Part shown: one piece after another, positions 40,167 through 52,399 of the stretch
Layout of the letters: every line of letters starts with the position of its first letter
How positions within the stretch are numbered: the stretch's first letter is position 1
Source of the DNA: Chlorophyllum brunneum
Taxonomy: Eukaryota; Basidiomycota; Agaricomycetes; Agaricales; Agaricaceae
Direction: 5' to 3'
NCBI GenBank assembly: GCA_963576785.1
Contig: OY756146.1
Span: forward strand, 62,001-126,000
DNA length: 64,000 nt
The notes under the pieces: model-generated
What the model saw: the letters and a program-made list of their open reading frames with translations, nothing else
What the model was told of the DNA's origin: nothing
The model's database searches: none
Made by a program: the position numbers and the translations under genes

Positions 40167-43100
40167 TTACGTAGGCACAGACCCAAACCTCCTTTGGACT
40201 TGACGACAATGTAATGGGGGTATTGACCCGGCGCGGATACGAGGGCGGTCAGGTTCTGGGGGGAAGCTGAACGCAGTAGGGTTTTGACGCAAGAAATTGA
40301 CAAAAGTCTTGATGGTGTCAATGCCAAAGTGATGATCGAAGTTGTTACAACGATAGAGGATGTGCGACCTAGTCTGTACCATTTGGTTGTCACAGTGGTG
40401 GCATGATAAGTCCTCATTGGGGAAAAAACGGAGTCAAAATTCTCTGATCGGGGCGTGGCAAAGGATGGCGCGACATGCTCTTGTGAAGAGCTGGGGCTGG
40501 TAACTGCATTCTCGTATCCAGAGACCGGATTTGATGTGCGACGGTAAAGCAGAGGTCCCATTCGCTTGCACTGGGAGGTAGAGGAAGGAGCTACCGCTGT
40601 ATTTCTTGAAGCTGAACATGGCTTGCCATGTATGGATTGCTTGTCCGGCGGACTTCTTGAGTAAGTAGTCCACGGAGTTAGGGACTCAGTGATTTCTACC
40701 CCGGTTAGGCCAGGCAACTGTTTGGATCCAATCGTGAGTGGCTTTTTGTATACCGTATTTACACTTTGATGGTGTGTGATAGAAGGAAAGGTGGTGTTGG
40801 TCTGACTTGCTGAACCAAGCCAGGAGCGCCTTCGATGTGAGGATAGATTGTCGCTGGCAGGAGTGTGGCGAACAATCGAGTAAGAGCCAGGAGGCTGCAA
40901 TGGAGTCGGTGAACACGTGAATGTGTTCAACCTGGTCATATTCTGCGGTCACAAGTACCTTGGTAATTCCTAAGTACTGTGCGACTAGTTCCATGTCTGT
41001 CGACATAGTACCTCCGAGCCTCTTCATGATAGAGCTCCCGCTGTCTAGGTGTCGAATAGTAGCTGCTGTTGTAAACTGGCTGGCAAGCGGGTTGGGGTTG
41101 GGGTGGACCGAGCCGTCCATGCCAATAATGATGGATTTATCATCCGTCGTTGCTTTCGTCGTAACTTTGTCCCAAAGTGTCTTCGAGAGGTGAGGGTTGT
41201 CCCAGTTAAATCCTGTAAAAGATATATTAGTAGAAAAACAGTCAAGTAACCTATATCCAGGCCAGACAGATTTAGAAACAGAGTTAAAATGTTCTATATA
41301 CCGAGTCTCGGGGGTGGGGCGTGAAATATCCATCACAGCTCCAAGTGTCTTCTTCTTCTGAATCTCCATGAAATTCTTGATGTGAAGTCGGTGAGAGGAA
41401 GAATGATACTCCTTCATCAATCTTGCCAATGTGTGTTCATCGTCCAACCTATGAAGCCTCGATGTCTGTCGTTTGGCCAACTTTCGGAGATGGAGTTTGA
41501 TGGGCATGAGCCCTGCAAGGGACTCTACACTGCCAGTGGGAGAAGTCCGGAAGGCCCCAGTAATCCAGAGTGCCGCCAAGTCCCTTTAGTACATGACCTA
41601 TCGTGAAACCAAAGTCGGTATCCGTATATCACTACTGGTACGACACATGAACAGTATAGTAGTCTTTTGTTGCTGGAGGACAGGCCTCTAATGGAGTTCC
41701 CTAGTATTTTCATTGTCTTAATCATGGATATTGCTTTGGCGGAGTAGAATCGAACATGTTCCTTGAAGGTCAATGTCTGGTCGAAGTAGAAGCCGAGGTA
41801 CCACCAATGGGTCTTCGGTTTGAGGGGGCTGTGACCAGTGAACAGTGGGGATCCCAAATTGATGGAGGGATTTGAGTCTTGTCTTGCACGCATAAAGTGG
41901 AAGATCTCAGACTTGCCGTGTTCAATTTCAAGGCCGAATTTGTTCATGAGCTGCTCCATTTTGCACTACATGTGTTGGAGGATTTTGACGTTCCGTTCCA
42001 GGGACGGGAATTGTGCAACTAAGGTGCCGTCATTTACGAACAACAGGATGTCGAAGTCCCACCTGTCTCGGTGTTCCTCCATATGGATGTCGAAGATATG
42101 AAGGAGGGGGGCAAGGAATAAGGCGGAGAGAATGGGGCTAAGGGCCGAGCCTTGACCTACCCCCACCGCTGCGTCAAACTCCGGGGAGGTTTCATTATTC
42201 CACTGGTAGGTTGTGCAGCATTCTTTGAGGTAGTTGTTGAAGAACACTGCAATTTGAGGGGGAAATCCTTGGTGTCTTAGTATGTTAATAAGGAGATCGT
42301 GATTGAGAGAGGGGAAGAATTGGGCAACATTGAATGCAAGCACCGATGTCTTCTTCTTCTTTGTCCAAGCTCCCCAGATGATGTGTGTTAGGAAGAGACC
42401 CACGTCTTCAGTGGACCACTGGCGGATAGCTCCCAGTTGGTGAGGGTGGAGAACTTTGAATTTCACTGCCTCGGATTGGAGTCGTTTAGCGAGCATTTTC
42501 TCTATTAGTTTGCCAAACGTATTGAGGAGGATGATTGGTCTGAATGCCTTCGGAGTGGAGTAGTTGGGTTTGTTGGGTTTGGGGATGATCACCAACGTTG
42601 ACTTCTTAAAGTGTGCAGGCCAATGTCCGATGTTCAGACATGCACTGCTGATTTTGAGGAAGAGACCAGTGCAAGTTTCATTGGCGATGATCTGCTTAAG
42701 ATGGGACCAGGAAATATGGTCGGGACCGGGGGAGGAAGAATTCGAGGTATCCTTGAGCAACTCCATCATCTCTAGGAGAGAGAAGTTCACCCAAGTCCTA
42801 TTCTCCATTCCGTTTGGTGGAGGGAGTTCGTCCAGGACTGCCGCGTTTGTTGGTCTGTTGCAGGCAGCATTGTAGTGTTGGTCGAGTGCCGTCCACAGGT
42901 TGTCCAGAGTAAGACAAGGATGGCCGTTATGATGCATAGCTTTTGTAGCCGGGAGTGCACGATCTTTAACCCATGGCATCAGATCCCACGGGTGTTTTTG
43001 GTCGACTAAGATTTCTTAGATCTTCTTGTCGAAATATGCTCTTTTCGTTCTCCTCGTGGTCTTGCGAAAAGCATTCCATTTGCGCTTATTCTTGCAGTCC

Positions 43101-44224
43101 ACACGGTGCATAGCGAGTGCAGTGGAGTACTCCTCATTCCACCAGGTTTTGGATCTAGTGGTGATCTTGGTCTTCTTAGCATTCCGGTTCCAGGATCTGT
43201 CAAATAAAACTCCCAAATTGGCAACAGCTCTCTCCAGCTCATCCGCGTCATTCATTAGCCAGTTCTTGTTTTTGATTCCTTCTACAATATCCATCAGGAA
43301 CCTGGTTTCCTCATCCGAATCCTTGGGGATAGTCAGTCTTTTGACGACAATATCCATTTGCAGAATAGGCACCCTAATTAAGAGGGGGGCATGGTCAGAG
43401 TTGTACTGATCGCCTGCCTGGATAGTGTGGGTGGGGATGTATGGTAACATTCCTGAGACAAACAGCAGGTTGATGACCGTGTCTGGTAGATTGGGGTCCG
43501 AGGCATAACGAGTTGGTATGGCTGCAGACAGAGTTGTTCTCACAAGATTAAGGGCTTTGGTGATCATAAGGAGACGGTCCGCACTCACCGGATGTTGATC
43601 CGTTGAAGGGTCCCATAACTCCGATCGGATGTTGATATCACCCCCCATTAGAAGAAAGGGCGGGAGGTTGATATCACCTCCCATTAGAAGAAAGGGCGGG
43701 AGGTTGAAGAGGTGCTCCTCGAGGAAATGGAGTGCAGTGTTATGGCTATCGTTGTAGACGTTTAGCAGCAGTAGTTCTTCTCCTCCTGCATATAGGAAAA
43801 TACACAGGAGGTCTCAATGTTCGATTAAATCTCTTTGAACAGAGGGTCAGAGTCATTTCAGTCTCTTGTGAGCAAAGGCGAGGACTTGTGGAGTGGTATG
43901 GTGTTCCATGTTGACCGTACGTTGAGGGTATCATTGGCGTCCCACTTGGAGGACTTCTTCAGCGATAATTGGATATGAGAGGAGCGTCCAGTCTGGGTGA
44001 ACTGGGCCTCCCATGAGGGGTAAACCGTCATTAGAGACAGATGAGGGAATGTCACAGAGAAATCTCCATGGGGGTTCTTGTATGAGAAGGAGGTCGACGT
44101 CACCTCTACGCACAAGGACTGTCTCCATCACTCCATATGATCTTCCAACGTTGTGAGAGCAGACCTTCAACTCACTCAGAAGTGAGTGAGGAGGCCTGTC
44201 TTGATCGTCGGGGACGTTATTCAT
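40167..44224 (-). pseudogene. LINE ORF2: endonuclease, RT, RNase H, zinc knuckle (broken)
   Basis: The N-terminal AP endonuclease domain has VCSHNVGRSYG, DLLLIQEPPW, LLMGGDIN and SDHAPL. The reverse transcriptase has SSSPGPDHISW, GVGQGSALSPILSALFLAPL and, at the catalytic site, FVNDG in place of FVDDG (AAT at plus 42032-42034). A TAG follows the RT palm (41966) and a deletion of about 28 bp shifts the frame near 41570. RNase H has IGMDGSVHPNPNP, TELVAQYL and VFTDS. A TGA (40688-40686) separates it from the C-terminal part, which ends with a CHHC...H...C knuckle (CHHCDNQMVQTRSHILYRC). A 36-bp tandem duplication affects the endonuclease (43631-43702). Confidence 0.85.
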
Positions 44225-44229
44225 TGGGG

Positions 44230-46419
44230 GGGGTTAGTCTGGCTTCGACTAGCTGGGGATGAAGAGGAAGGGGGCGATGGAGCTCCTTTGTTGGCTCTTA
44301 ATTCGAGTGCTTTGTTGGCGTGCCAGTCGTGGTCGAATTGCTTCTTCCAAAACTGACACTTTCGATCAGTGGCGAGGTGGTCCTTGCTGCAGTTGGAGCA
44401 CGTGGCCTTGTGAGGGCATGGTTCTCTAGTGGGGGTGGCCGCAATAGGCGGTTCTGCTTTGTTGTTGCCTTTACAGCAGTGGGCGAATGATCGGTGGTTG
44501 GCAGTGGAGTGTGGCCCCTTGCAGTGTGCGCAGGTGAATAGCCTTGCTCAGCAGTGGATTAGGGGGTGGCCCCATCTGCAGCATTTTCCGCAGAATGGAA
44601 CACCAGGGTTGGCGGTGGCCCTCCTGATACGGAAGAGTCCTCCGTAGATGTTGAGGAACTTATCCTTGATTTTGGTGATGTTGGTCCCTGCTTTGGAGTC
44701 CCAGATCTCAAACCATACTGTACAGGTGTCCAAGTGCTTGGAGTTGTGTTGCACTCATGGCTGCATTGCAAATTGTATGGTGTCGGAATGGATAGAATTC
44801 CTGACGCTGGTGACCACATCATCCTCTGTGAGGATCTGTCCTCGGGGCGTGATGTAACTGACGTCCGTGACTTTCACGAACGATTTGGACTTTGGGAGGG
44901 ACACGTCGCCCGTGGTGACTCCTCCGACCTTATCTTTGAGCCATGTCTTGATGACATTGGGCTCCATGGGGGTTAATACCTCCGAGGTGTAGACCATAAG
45001 GCCCAGCTTACCCTGCAAGGCGGCAATAACCCTCGTCTTGGACTTCTCCGCTATAAGGCATGCATTTAGGGAGTCAATGATAGCCCCAAAGTTGGTGACA
45101 TTGGGCCCGGTGAGAAGGGGAATGATCACTTGCTTGTGTGATGGACCATTTAGGGTAGAGCAAATAATTCCAGCCTTCTTAGCTAGTTTCTTGTTTGCAA
45201 GGGATGAGGAGGAGAAAGCGGCATCATACATAGCCACTATCTTCTTGTTGGACAATTCTGGGAACTTGCTTGCAAACTCTAAGAGTTTGAGAGGGTCCTG
45301 GGCGTTTGTGGAGGGGGCAGCGGCGGAGGTGGCGTCCTTGTTCTTCTTGGCTGCCATAGTGGTGTAGGAAGTTTTTGTTCCTTCCTGGGGATTCCTGGCA
45401 TCCTTGACGCTAGGCGGGGATATTGGAGTTTTGGTGGCCTTGGCAGGGACCATGGGGGTTACGGCCTTGGCAGGCATAGTGGGGGTCATTTTCTTCGGCC
45501 TGGTGGCCTCTAGAGTTGGCCTTCTTGGTTTCCAAACCCATTTCTTCTTGTTGTGGGTAACGGTCTTGAACTCCGCTTCGGAGATCATCTGAACGTCACC
45601 ATTGGAGATACCCGAATAAGTGATATCATTGCCATCGGTGATATCCGGAGTGACAATGTGTTCGACAACCTCCATGTGGATGTCATCAGGTTTGCTCATG
45701 GGGCCTTTGAAGGCCACACGTTGAAGGGTGGAAATGTCTGGCTGGGGGGTTTCATCAGCGTAGACGATAATCTTACCAAAGTTTACCCCCATCCAACTGT
45801 AGAGGTCGTTTTTTTCCCCATCAACCGCTACCTTGAGCCATCCCGCTTTCATTAAGGTCGTCGTAAGTTCTGTGAAGGCTCGCCCAAATGCCAGCCCCTC
45901 ATCGCCGCTCATGTTGTATGTGCTGCAGGCTTTGACCCATTCAGAGATCTTGCTGACCTCTCTAATAGCATCTTCGTAGAATTCTTCTGGACCATCTTCA
46001 TGATCCTCTTTGTTTTCATCTTCTTCGTCTTCAACTTTGACTTTGGGCTTAAGCTCTTCTTCGACTTGCTCAGCCCAGTTCTCTCCTGAGTAGTAATGGT
46101 CTCCCTCCGGCCTTGAGCGTTTGGAAGTCCGATGAATGGTTTTGTCTCCTTCACCCTGGAGGGGGTTCGAGAGAATTGGTGGTGTAGACAGCCTGCTGCT
46201 GTGGACCAATGGGGGAACAGTGTTGCTATAGGCCTGGTCAGTGGGGACGAAAGGCCTAGCCATAGATGGTGTCCTAGGAAACAGGATGCTGGGAGGAGGC
46301 AGAGCCGCAGAGGCTGCAAAGATGGAGGGGGCCGGAACATGTGGTGTGTTCCCAAAGACTTCCCCATCACCGTCCGGCGTGGTCTCTCTCGGAGAGAGAT
46401 TAGAACGTAACGAAGGCAT
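44230..46419 (-). pseudogene. LINE ORF1 (Gag-like RNA-binding protein), two premature stops
   Basis: ATG at 46419; the first 554 codons are open. The N-terminus is Pro/Ser-rich. An acidic segment (KVEDEEDENKEDHEDGPEEFYED) is followed by a folded part (LTTTLMKAGWLKVAVDG, FGKIIVYADETPQPD) and a Pro/Ala/Thr linker. A TGA near 44753 and another near 44550 interrupt the frame; both fit a CGA to TGA change. After them come CCHC-type fingers (CGKCCRWGHPLIHC, CAHCKGPHSTANH, CSNCSKDHLATDRKC). This matches ORF1 of Tad-type LINEs, with zinc fingers at the C-terminus for nucleic-acid binding. Confidence 0.75.
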
Positions 46420-46474
46420 GAAATATATCCAAGTACTGTAGACTTATACCGTATAATCGACTTTTTGTAAATCA

Positions 46475-47097
46475 ATGGTGGTGGTACAAGTCAAAGAAGG
46501 GATGAGTAGGCCTCTCCCTCAGGACCCAGACATTCTGATACCAGGTCCAGAGGGTGCTCTGAGTGGTCCTCACCCCATTGGGGTTGGATCTTCTCCTCTC
46601 GTGGGTAAAGAGACCTACCAGCGCAAGCCGGTGGCTCCTCCTGCATCTTCTACTCCATCTGCCAAGCCAGGGAACAAGAGAACATTCTCTGTGGTGGCTA
46701 AGGAGCCTGCCCCCAACCGAAAGGGAAGGGGAAGGCAACTACAGCATTGGGGACTGTTATGCAGCTTGCACAGATATTCCCCTCGCTTCCTCTGGACAGG
46801 ATTCTCACCATGGGCAAGCAAGCCTCTCCTCCCAAGTCCAAAGCTTCTAAAAAGAGGCCTAGGATGACCACCGCTGGCCTTTCATGGCGCCAATTAATCG
46901 TTGACTTCGAGTCTACCCCTGAAGTCTCCTTGTTCCACCTCGAGACCATGGTTAACTGTGGTTTCATGGATGCAGGCCTCTATATTCAAGTTGAGTCCAC
47001 CTCTGCCAAGTATGGGGGTTTCACTCTGCATACTAATGCCGTCCCCACTTCTGCCGACCTGGAGGTCACCAAGACATGGATTTTGAAAGCTTCTTGA
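46475..47097 (+). pseudogene. ORF1 fragment of a second LINE family (plus strand)
   Basis: A Pro/Ser-rich basic start (KPGNKRTFSVVAKEPAPNRK) continues after a frame change into MGKQASPPKSKASKKRPRMTT. The ORF1-type domain SLFHLETMVNCGFMDAG and YGGFTLHTNAVPTSADLEV follows, ending at TGA 47095-47097. It resembles the ORF1 domain of the neighbouring LINE only distantly, so it is another family. It lies head to head with that LINE and is cut by AT-rich DNA on its right. Confidence 0.45.
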
Positions 47098-48914
47098 CCT
47101 GTGTAGGAGTCATACTATTAAACTAGAATGTGAAAGCTAGACCACCCAATGTCTTACCACTATAGTAGACATGCAAGCCATTGACTAGCCAGATGCACAC
47201 AGTAGCCAGAGTTAGTAATTCATTTTTGAAACATTATGTAGATAGAGCATCTGCTTGGAGGGAGAGCCATTAGATGTATTATTCAAAAGCTCCTAAATTG
47301 AGTACCAGAGACCAAAAAAGATCCAAACAAATGCATTTTAACAACTTACCACCACTTTTCTCAAGTAAACACACATAGACACTCTCTAATAACAACAGGA
47401 TTGCATTTGAGAAGAATATGCATTATGAAATAGTAAGAGACATAGATCTCAAGTTGGGTACTTGAGGTATTTGATATCATGGCCTTTTTGTATATGCTAT
47501 AGATTCTGTTAATCATCTTTACTGGTCGCTTTTGGCCTAATATCTTGTTTGACTCCAGGAACTTGGTATGAAGATGGACAAATGGTTATTCACAAATTAC
47601 AACTGATTACCCTCTTCTATAAGCTCAATGCCCACAGATTGACACATACTGACAGCTTCTGTCAGTCAATAATGGCTCTGACACATGTTCCTGACCAGTC
47701 TATACAATGGATACTGCTAGCATAATAGCACTCCAACTATACCAAATACTCTACATACCAAGGAATTACTATACCATCTACTGCCAATACTCCAAGTCTC
47801 TTTAGCCTCAGGTTTTATACATTCTTAGGTGTTCTAATTCTAAAAAAAAAACTTTGTTTTTCTTCATACTTTCTTAAAAAAAGTATTTTCTGCCCATTTT
47901 CATTCAATTTTTCGGACCTTGTAGTGCAGATTAGATACACTGGACTAGTAGAAAAGTGGTATATAAGGACCACTTCAAAGATGGAAAAACCAGCTTGCTC
48001 AAGGACCTATATCAACTACTTAACAATTCTTATTCATCTCTCTCAATTTCCATACTTTTGATAATTTAACTCTCTGTTTTGTAATCCTCTGGAACTATGA
48101 GAACAGCATTGGACCAAAGTCAGTGATGGGTATGATCACACCTTGCTCTATCAAACTAATAATCTCTTTTAAAGGGAAGAACATTGAACTATCTTCATTA
48201 ATATGGTAGGATCCATCAATGTTGTATACAACAGACTTGTCAGTAGTATAGGCCTGAAGGTATATGTGCAGACTGCTGTAACAAACTCAGATACCCAGAA
48301 CTTGGCTGCTAAAATATCTGGTTGGCTTGTCATTGTCAAGATTGTGAAGACATGCAGAGATATCTAAGTCTGAGCTTGAAGAAGGCCATAGAAAACAGTC
48401 CTAGAAGTTCAGATACCTAAAACTGGACTTAGATATCTCTGTATTGGTCTTTCTGTATTGGTCTCCCAGTATCATCACAAGCAGTGGCCAAGTTGAAAAA
48501 ATAAAATAAAATACTAAACACTATTCAAAATAATTATGAGTTATAGGATTGGACTAAAGAATGCAGGGAAATATTCTTCCAAAGTTTGGTAGAAAGTCAA
48601 AGCTACCAGTCTTGAGTTGGACAATGACTAGTCATGTTACACTGTCATTTTCTAGGTTAGGTGACCATTTATCACATCTTAATCTATCCTGATATAGATC
48701 TAAGGTACCATATTTCCATGAATACCTTTTTTCTCATCTTGATCAGTATTAATTAGTAGTATCAGACTTCAGAATTTCACACCACATAGACACTGACAGA
48801 TGCCATCAATTCTATGCCACTCAGAATTTTGTCACCTGCTCAGGATCCACATCTCTAATTGTAAAGTTCACATATATATAAACTAATTCAAGACCTTTTG
48901 TAATTTATTCTTTT

Positions 48915-49140
48915 AACTATGACCAATCAATGGAATACCCACTCTACCATTACCCACTACTGTCCTAATTCCATTATCAGAATATCCAACAATGGAACAA
49001 CTTTCTTATATATTTCTTTTCTAGCTGATACTTTTGCTTGGCCTGCTAAGCTCCCTACTACTACTCTGGCACCTGGTGCAGGAAAAAATGCAGCATATTT
49101 TGGGGTGGAACAAGGATGTTATCATTACTTATGATTAGGT
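48915..49140 (+). repeat. Dispersed coding relic, related to 49855-50095
   Basis: A 71-codon frame (NNGTTFLYISFLADTFAWPAKLPTTTLAPGAGKNAAYFGVEQ) aligns with the decayed NSDNKTVFSISLPADTLVWTAQLAFFILAPSADQG at 49910-50040 and more weakly with 14420-14530. Upstream DNA of the last two copies also aligns (GTCAAGTATGAGAAA-TAT). This is a repeated former gene or element of unknown kind. Confidence 0.4.
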
Positions 49141-50407
49141 CATCAATAAGCAGTTACTATATCTTATGTCTAGATATTGTATACTCAAACATAACAAATC
49201 CGAAGAAAACAAAGCACATAAGAAGTATGCCTATCTAGCTCCAATATCCCTGAGCTTGGAATACTAGTCATTGGAGGCTGACAATATAACCTTTACATAG
49301 GTAAAGAGGAAAAGTAGGTCTAGTGAGCTCTATCCTGTAGTTAGAAGAAAGAAGGATGGAATGTATAATTTCAAGATATATTACAATAAGATGATGTACA
49401 TGAATTATAAACAAATTATGAGGCCAAAGTGTTGTTGATATCAGGAGCAGTCAAATTCTCAGTTATGAAATCTGAGATGTAAAACTCTCAAAAGACAGCT
49501 ACTACTGAGGAAAGCAGGGATATAAGAAGTCACACTTTATTTATTGCAGAAAAGTGACCATCTGTCACTTTGCTTATATTTGGTACATAATATAAAAATA
49601 ACTGTGCTATTACATGAGTACAGAATTATAGATATATTCAGTAAGTAAGATCCAATCTCATAATATTTCTCCCACACTGATTAGTATCAAGCTTCTGTAT
49701 CAGTAATTATTTCTATACTATATGGAAACCAACAGATAATATTTGTCAAGTATGAGAAAGTATGTTATTGTTTACCCAGAGTTCCTATTCCTGATATCAA
49801 GCCCATACATATAAAAAGATTCTAATTTTCCATATTTTACTTTTCTTCCCCTATTTATGGAAGACCACTGGACTAACCCCTGCCCCATATTTGCACAATT
49901 CAATGCAAATCCTACTATCACAATCAACTCAGACAATAAGACTGTTTTCTCTATATCCCTTCCAGCTGATACATTAGTTTGGACTGCCCAACTAGCCTTC
50001 TTTATATTAGCACCTAGTGCAGATCAAGGGATCTAGCATATCCTAGGCTATACCAGAGATGTGTGTATTACTTATGACTGGTGTATTAGTAAGCAACTTT
50101 GCCTACTCTGAATGATATGCTTTACTAACATAACACCAAGGAATCAATGGAGATAGACAGTCTATTATGGAGTATACTGTGAGGGTTAATATTTAGCCAA
50201 GTAGTAATCAAGTTCCAGAACCACCAGCTCTACTAACTACTTAAATTCCAAGGCCTATATAATATGGGATAGGAGAAAGAAAATACCATTTCTATCCAGA
50301 AGAGGAGCAGAGCAGTGAGAAGAATGGAGAAATTAATGATGGGAATGACAATAAAGAGAATGGTGATAAAAAGATGGAAAAGAAGAGGAAAAAGAAGATT
50401 ATCCAGT

Positions 50408-50455
50408 ATTATGTCTAGATTTACATAGTTTCCAAAAACTATGTAAATCCAGATG
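50408..50455. repeat. Hairpin of MITE ends: AGATTTACATAGTTT...AACTATGTAAATC
   Basis: Arms CTAGATTTACATAGTTT and AACTATGTAAATCCAG are separated by five bases. The arms are the outer ends of the MITE-like elements near 17.3 and 18.6 kb, so this is probably an internally deleted copy. Confidence 0.5.
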
Positions 50456-51309
50456 TAGTGCAGGGTCTGAACTTGAGATCTCTGCTAGTAATGTGGTTGA
50501 TAAAGAGTAGACTCTGTTCTTTAGTCATCCAATTATGTACATCTTCTCCCCTGTGAATTATATGAAGGTTTTTGTTTTCCAATAGTCTAATGAACAAAGT
50601 GTACCTTATAAAAGTACCAGATAGCTAATATGTCACTCTGTCACTATTGTAGGATAGGTGACTCAATGTCACTTTATTTGTAAACATTTGTATAAAAGTA
50701 TAACTCTGGTGTTTTTGACTGATTTTCCTTCTTCTGAGCCACTATCATAATTTTATTCAAAGTTACACAGCTCACAAACCTACAAAGCCCAAACCTACTT
50801 ACTGTACAAGCAAGCATTCTATTAAAGGTAGAATGCAGTGGGACTATTGGACAGTCCTAGAGAGCAAGAAACAAGTCTATTAAGAAACCAGATAACTCTG
50901 GAGACTATGGACTAATGTTAGAGACTAAGAATAAGTATACATGACTCTACTCACCTGTGGACTAATGTTAGAGACTAGAGAAGTCTCTGAGATGTCCACA
51001 GGTGTCTAAGTTCAACCCATCACATGATACAATCAATCTATCACCTCATAATCTATAACTTAGTGCAGATCACAACTTGCACACTCTAACATATTCAGCA
51101 CAATGTACAGCATATTGCTATAGCTCTATGAGATATACTTTGCTGTAAGGCCCTTTATCTTTTGTGAACTCTGTGAAAGAAAATGAAAAACTACAAAGTA
51201 TTTTATTATTACAAAGTATATATTTTGATAGCAGGTATGCTCTAAACAAATACATAAGTACTATTTTCAGACTAGTTATTAGCCAAAAACAAATAATTTC
51301 CCATTTTTT

Positions 51310-51741
51310 GTGAAACCAATTGAGCCAACATATTGTGTCTTATTCCACAGTGTCCCAGCTACTTCCAAGGTATACAGAGACTCAAAGAACACCTTGATAG
51401 CTTGTACAAATTATATGTACAAATTAAATCTCAAGAAAATTTTCCAGAACCCACTACAATCAATACATTGCTTGACCACATCATTTGGGCTTGCTGTCAA
51501 ACACAATAAGTCTGAAGTATTTCACTTTTCTTGTAAAAGGGGAGATAATAACCTACCACTAGATTTGGGATATGCTCTCTATATTGGCAATACTCTGCTA
51601 TGCTCTAAGACCTACTGGAGATACTTGGGATTTTACTTTGATTGGGCTCTTACTTTCAAAGGGCACATTGGTCACTATACTACCAAGTCTCTATCTACTG
51701 CTCTAGAGAGTATCCACCAGATGCCCTCATTAAGTTCCTGA
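51310..51741 (+). pseudogene. LINE RT fragment (decayed)
   Basis: A 143-codon frame whose second half (FGLAVKHNKSEVFHF, SKTYWRYLGFYFDWALTF, HYTTKSLSTA) matches the RT thumb region of the Tad-like LINEs at 41.9 and 56.1 kb. Both ends are lost. No poly(A) or duplication is visible. Confidence 0.7.
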
Positions 51742-52101
51742 AGACAAACCCTCAGGTAATCACTTTTGTATCCATTTCTTAGGGAATTGGATAACTGGCT
51801 CAGGGTAGGGAGGTTATTGTCTAGTACCAGAGGCCCCTGGCAAACACTTGGAAAATATGCTTGAAGTCTAATGAACAAGCCTAAGCCCTTGAGTGAATAG
51901 GTGTGGCAAAGATACCAATAATTGCACAAATGGTATGGCCAATTACTTTGGCAAGGGTGACTATGGCCAGGGGGTTGGGTTCAAGTAAGAGGGCATTGGG
52001 TGCTTAGTAGCTAGGCTAGTAACTGGGTACATCTCCACTGCTGGGTGATTAACACCTACTGACTAGGTCTGGTCCTCAGACTAGGCCACTAATTGTGGGA
52101 C
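51742..52101. other. Spacer between LINE fragment and gypsy LTR, nothing recognised
   Basis: Moderately AT-rich, decayed, without readable motifs. Confidence 0.5.
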
Positions 52102-52388
52102 TGTTACAACCTCAGTCTAGGACTCAGGTTGCAAGTCTTTGGATAAAAACAAGGAAGTAGAGAGAGAAGAATAAGGGATGATACAATTGGTAAAGTATAA
52201 GGAATACATCAAGTATTACTATACTTTATATACTAATGGTGAGCTCTAATAATAGGGACAAGTAGAGTAAGTCATAAAGAGTACAGCTTTACAGAGTGAA
52301 ACAAGAGATGGAATGGATACAGCAAAATGATAAGTGTGAGGTAACATGTACATGATAGGAATGTACTGTCTATCTATAGTTCATAACA
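52102..52388 (-). repeat. 3' LTR of the decayed chromovirus copy
   Basis: Aligns end to end with 19754-20047 (TGTTACAACCTCAGTCTAGGAC to GTTCATAACA), with about 7 bp net loss and many C/T and G/A changes. The internal ACACTTTACCAA motif has become ATACTTTACCAA on the sense strand. Confidence 0.9.
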
Positions 52389-52399
52389 ATACCTCCCTT

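Larger units (their letters stand above)
39703..46440 (-). mobile_element. Tad-like LINE (non-LTR retrotransposon), long but inactive copy
   Basis: The poly(A) tail appears as poly(T) at 39703-39723; the 5' end is near 46440. In element order: ORF1 (46419-44230), ORF2 (44224-40167) with endonuclease, reverse transcriptase, RNase H and a C-terminal zinc knuckle, and a 3' UTR of about 460 bp. Both ORFs are broken. A target-site duplication could not be found; the flank beside the tail is CTGATGATACC and I did not find it beyond 46440. Nearby relatives: 51310-51741, 54261-58473 and 55700-58308. Confidence 0.88.
47098..51300. other. AT-rich, CpG-poor relic block
   Basis: 4.2 kb with no intact gene. 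It includes a dispersed repeat pair (48900-49140 and 49850-50090, related also to about 14270-14540), the hairpin at 50408-50455 and simple A/T runs. The remainder holds nothing I can assign. Confidence 0.75.

Noticed and set aside
46440..47097. Inverted 5' end (twin priming) of the long LINE
   Set aside because: The plus-strand ORF1 fragment is too different from the ORF1 of the long LINE to be its own inverted end; a separate family is simpler.
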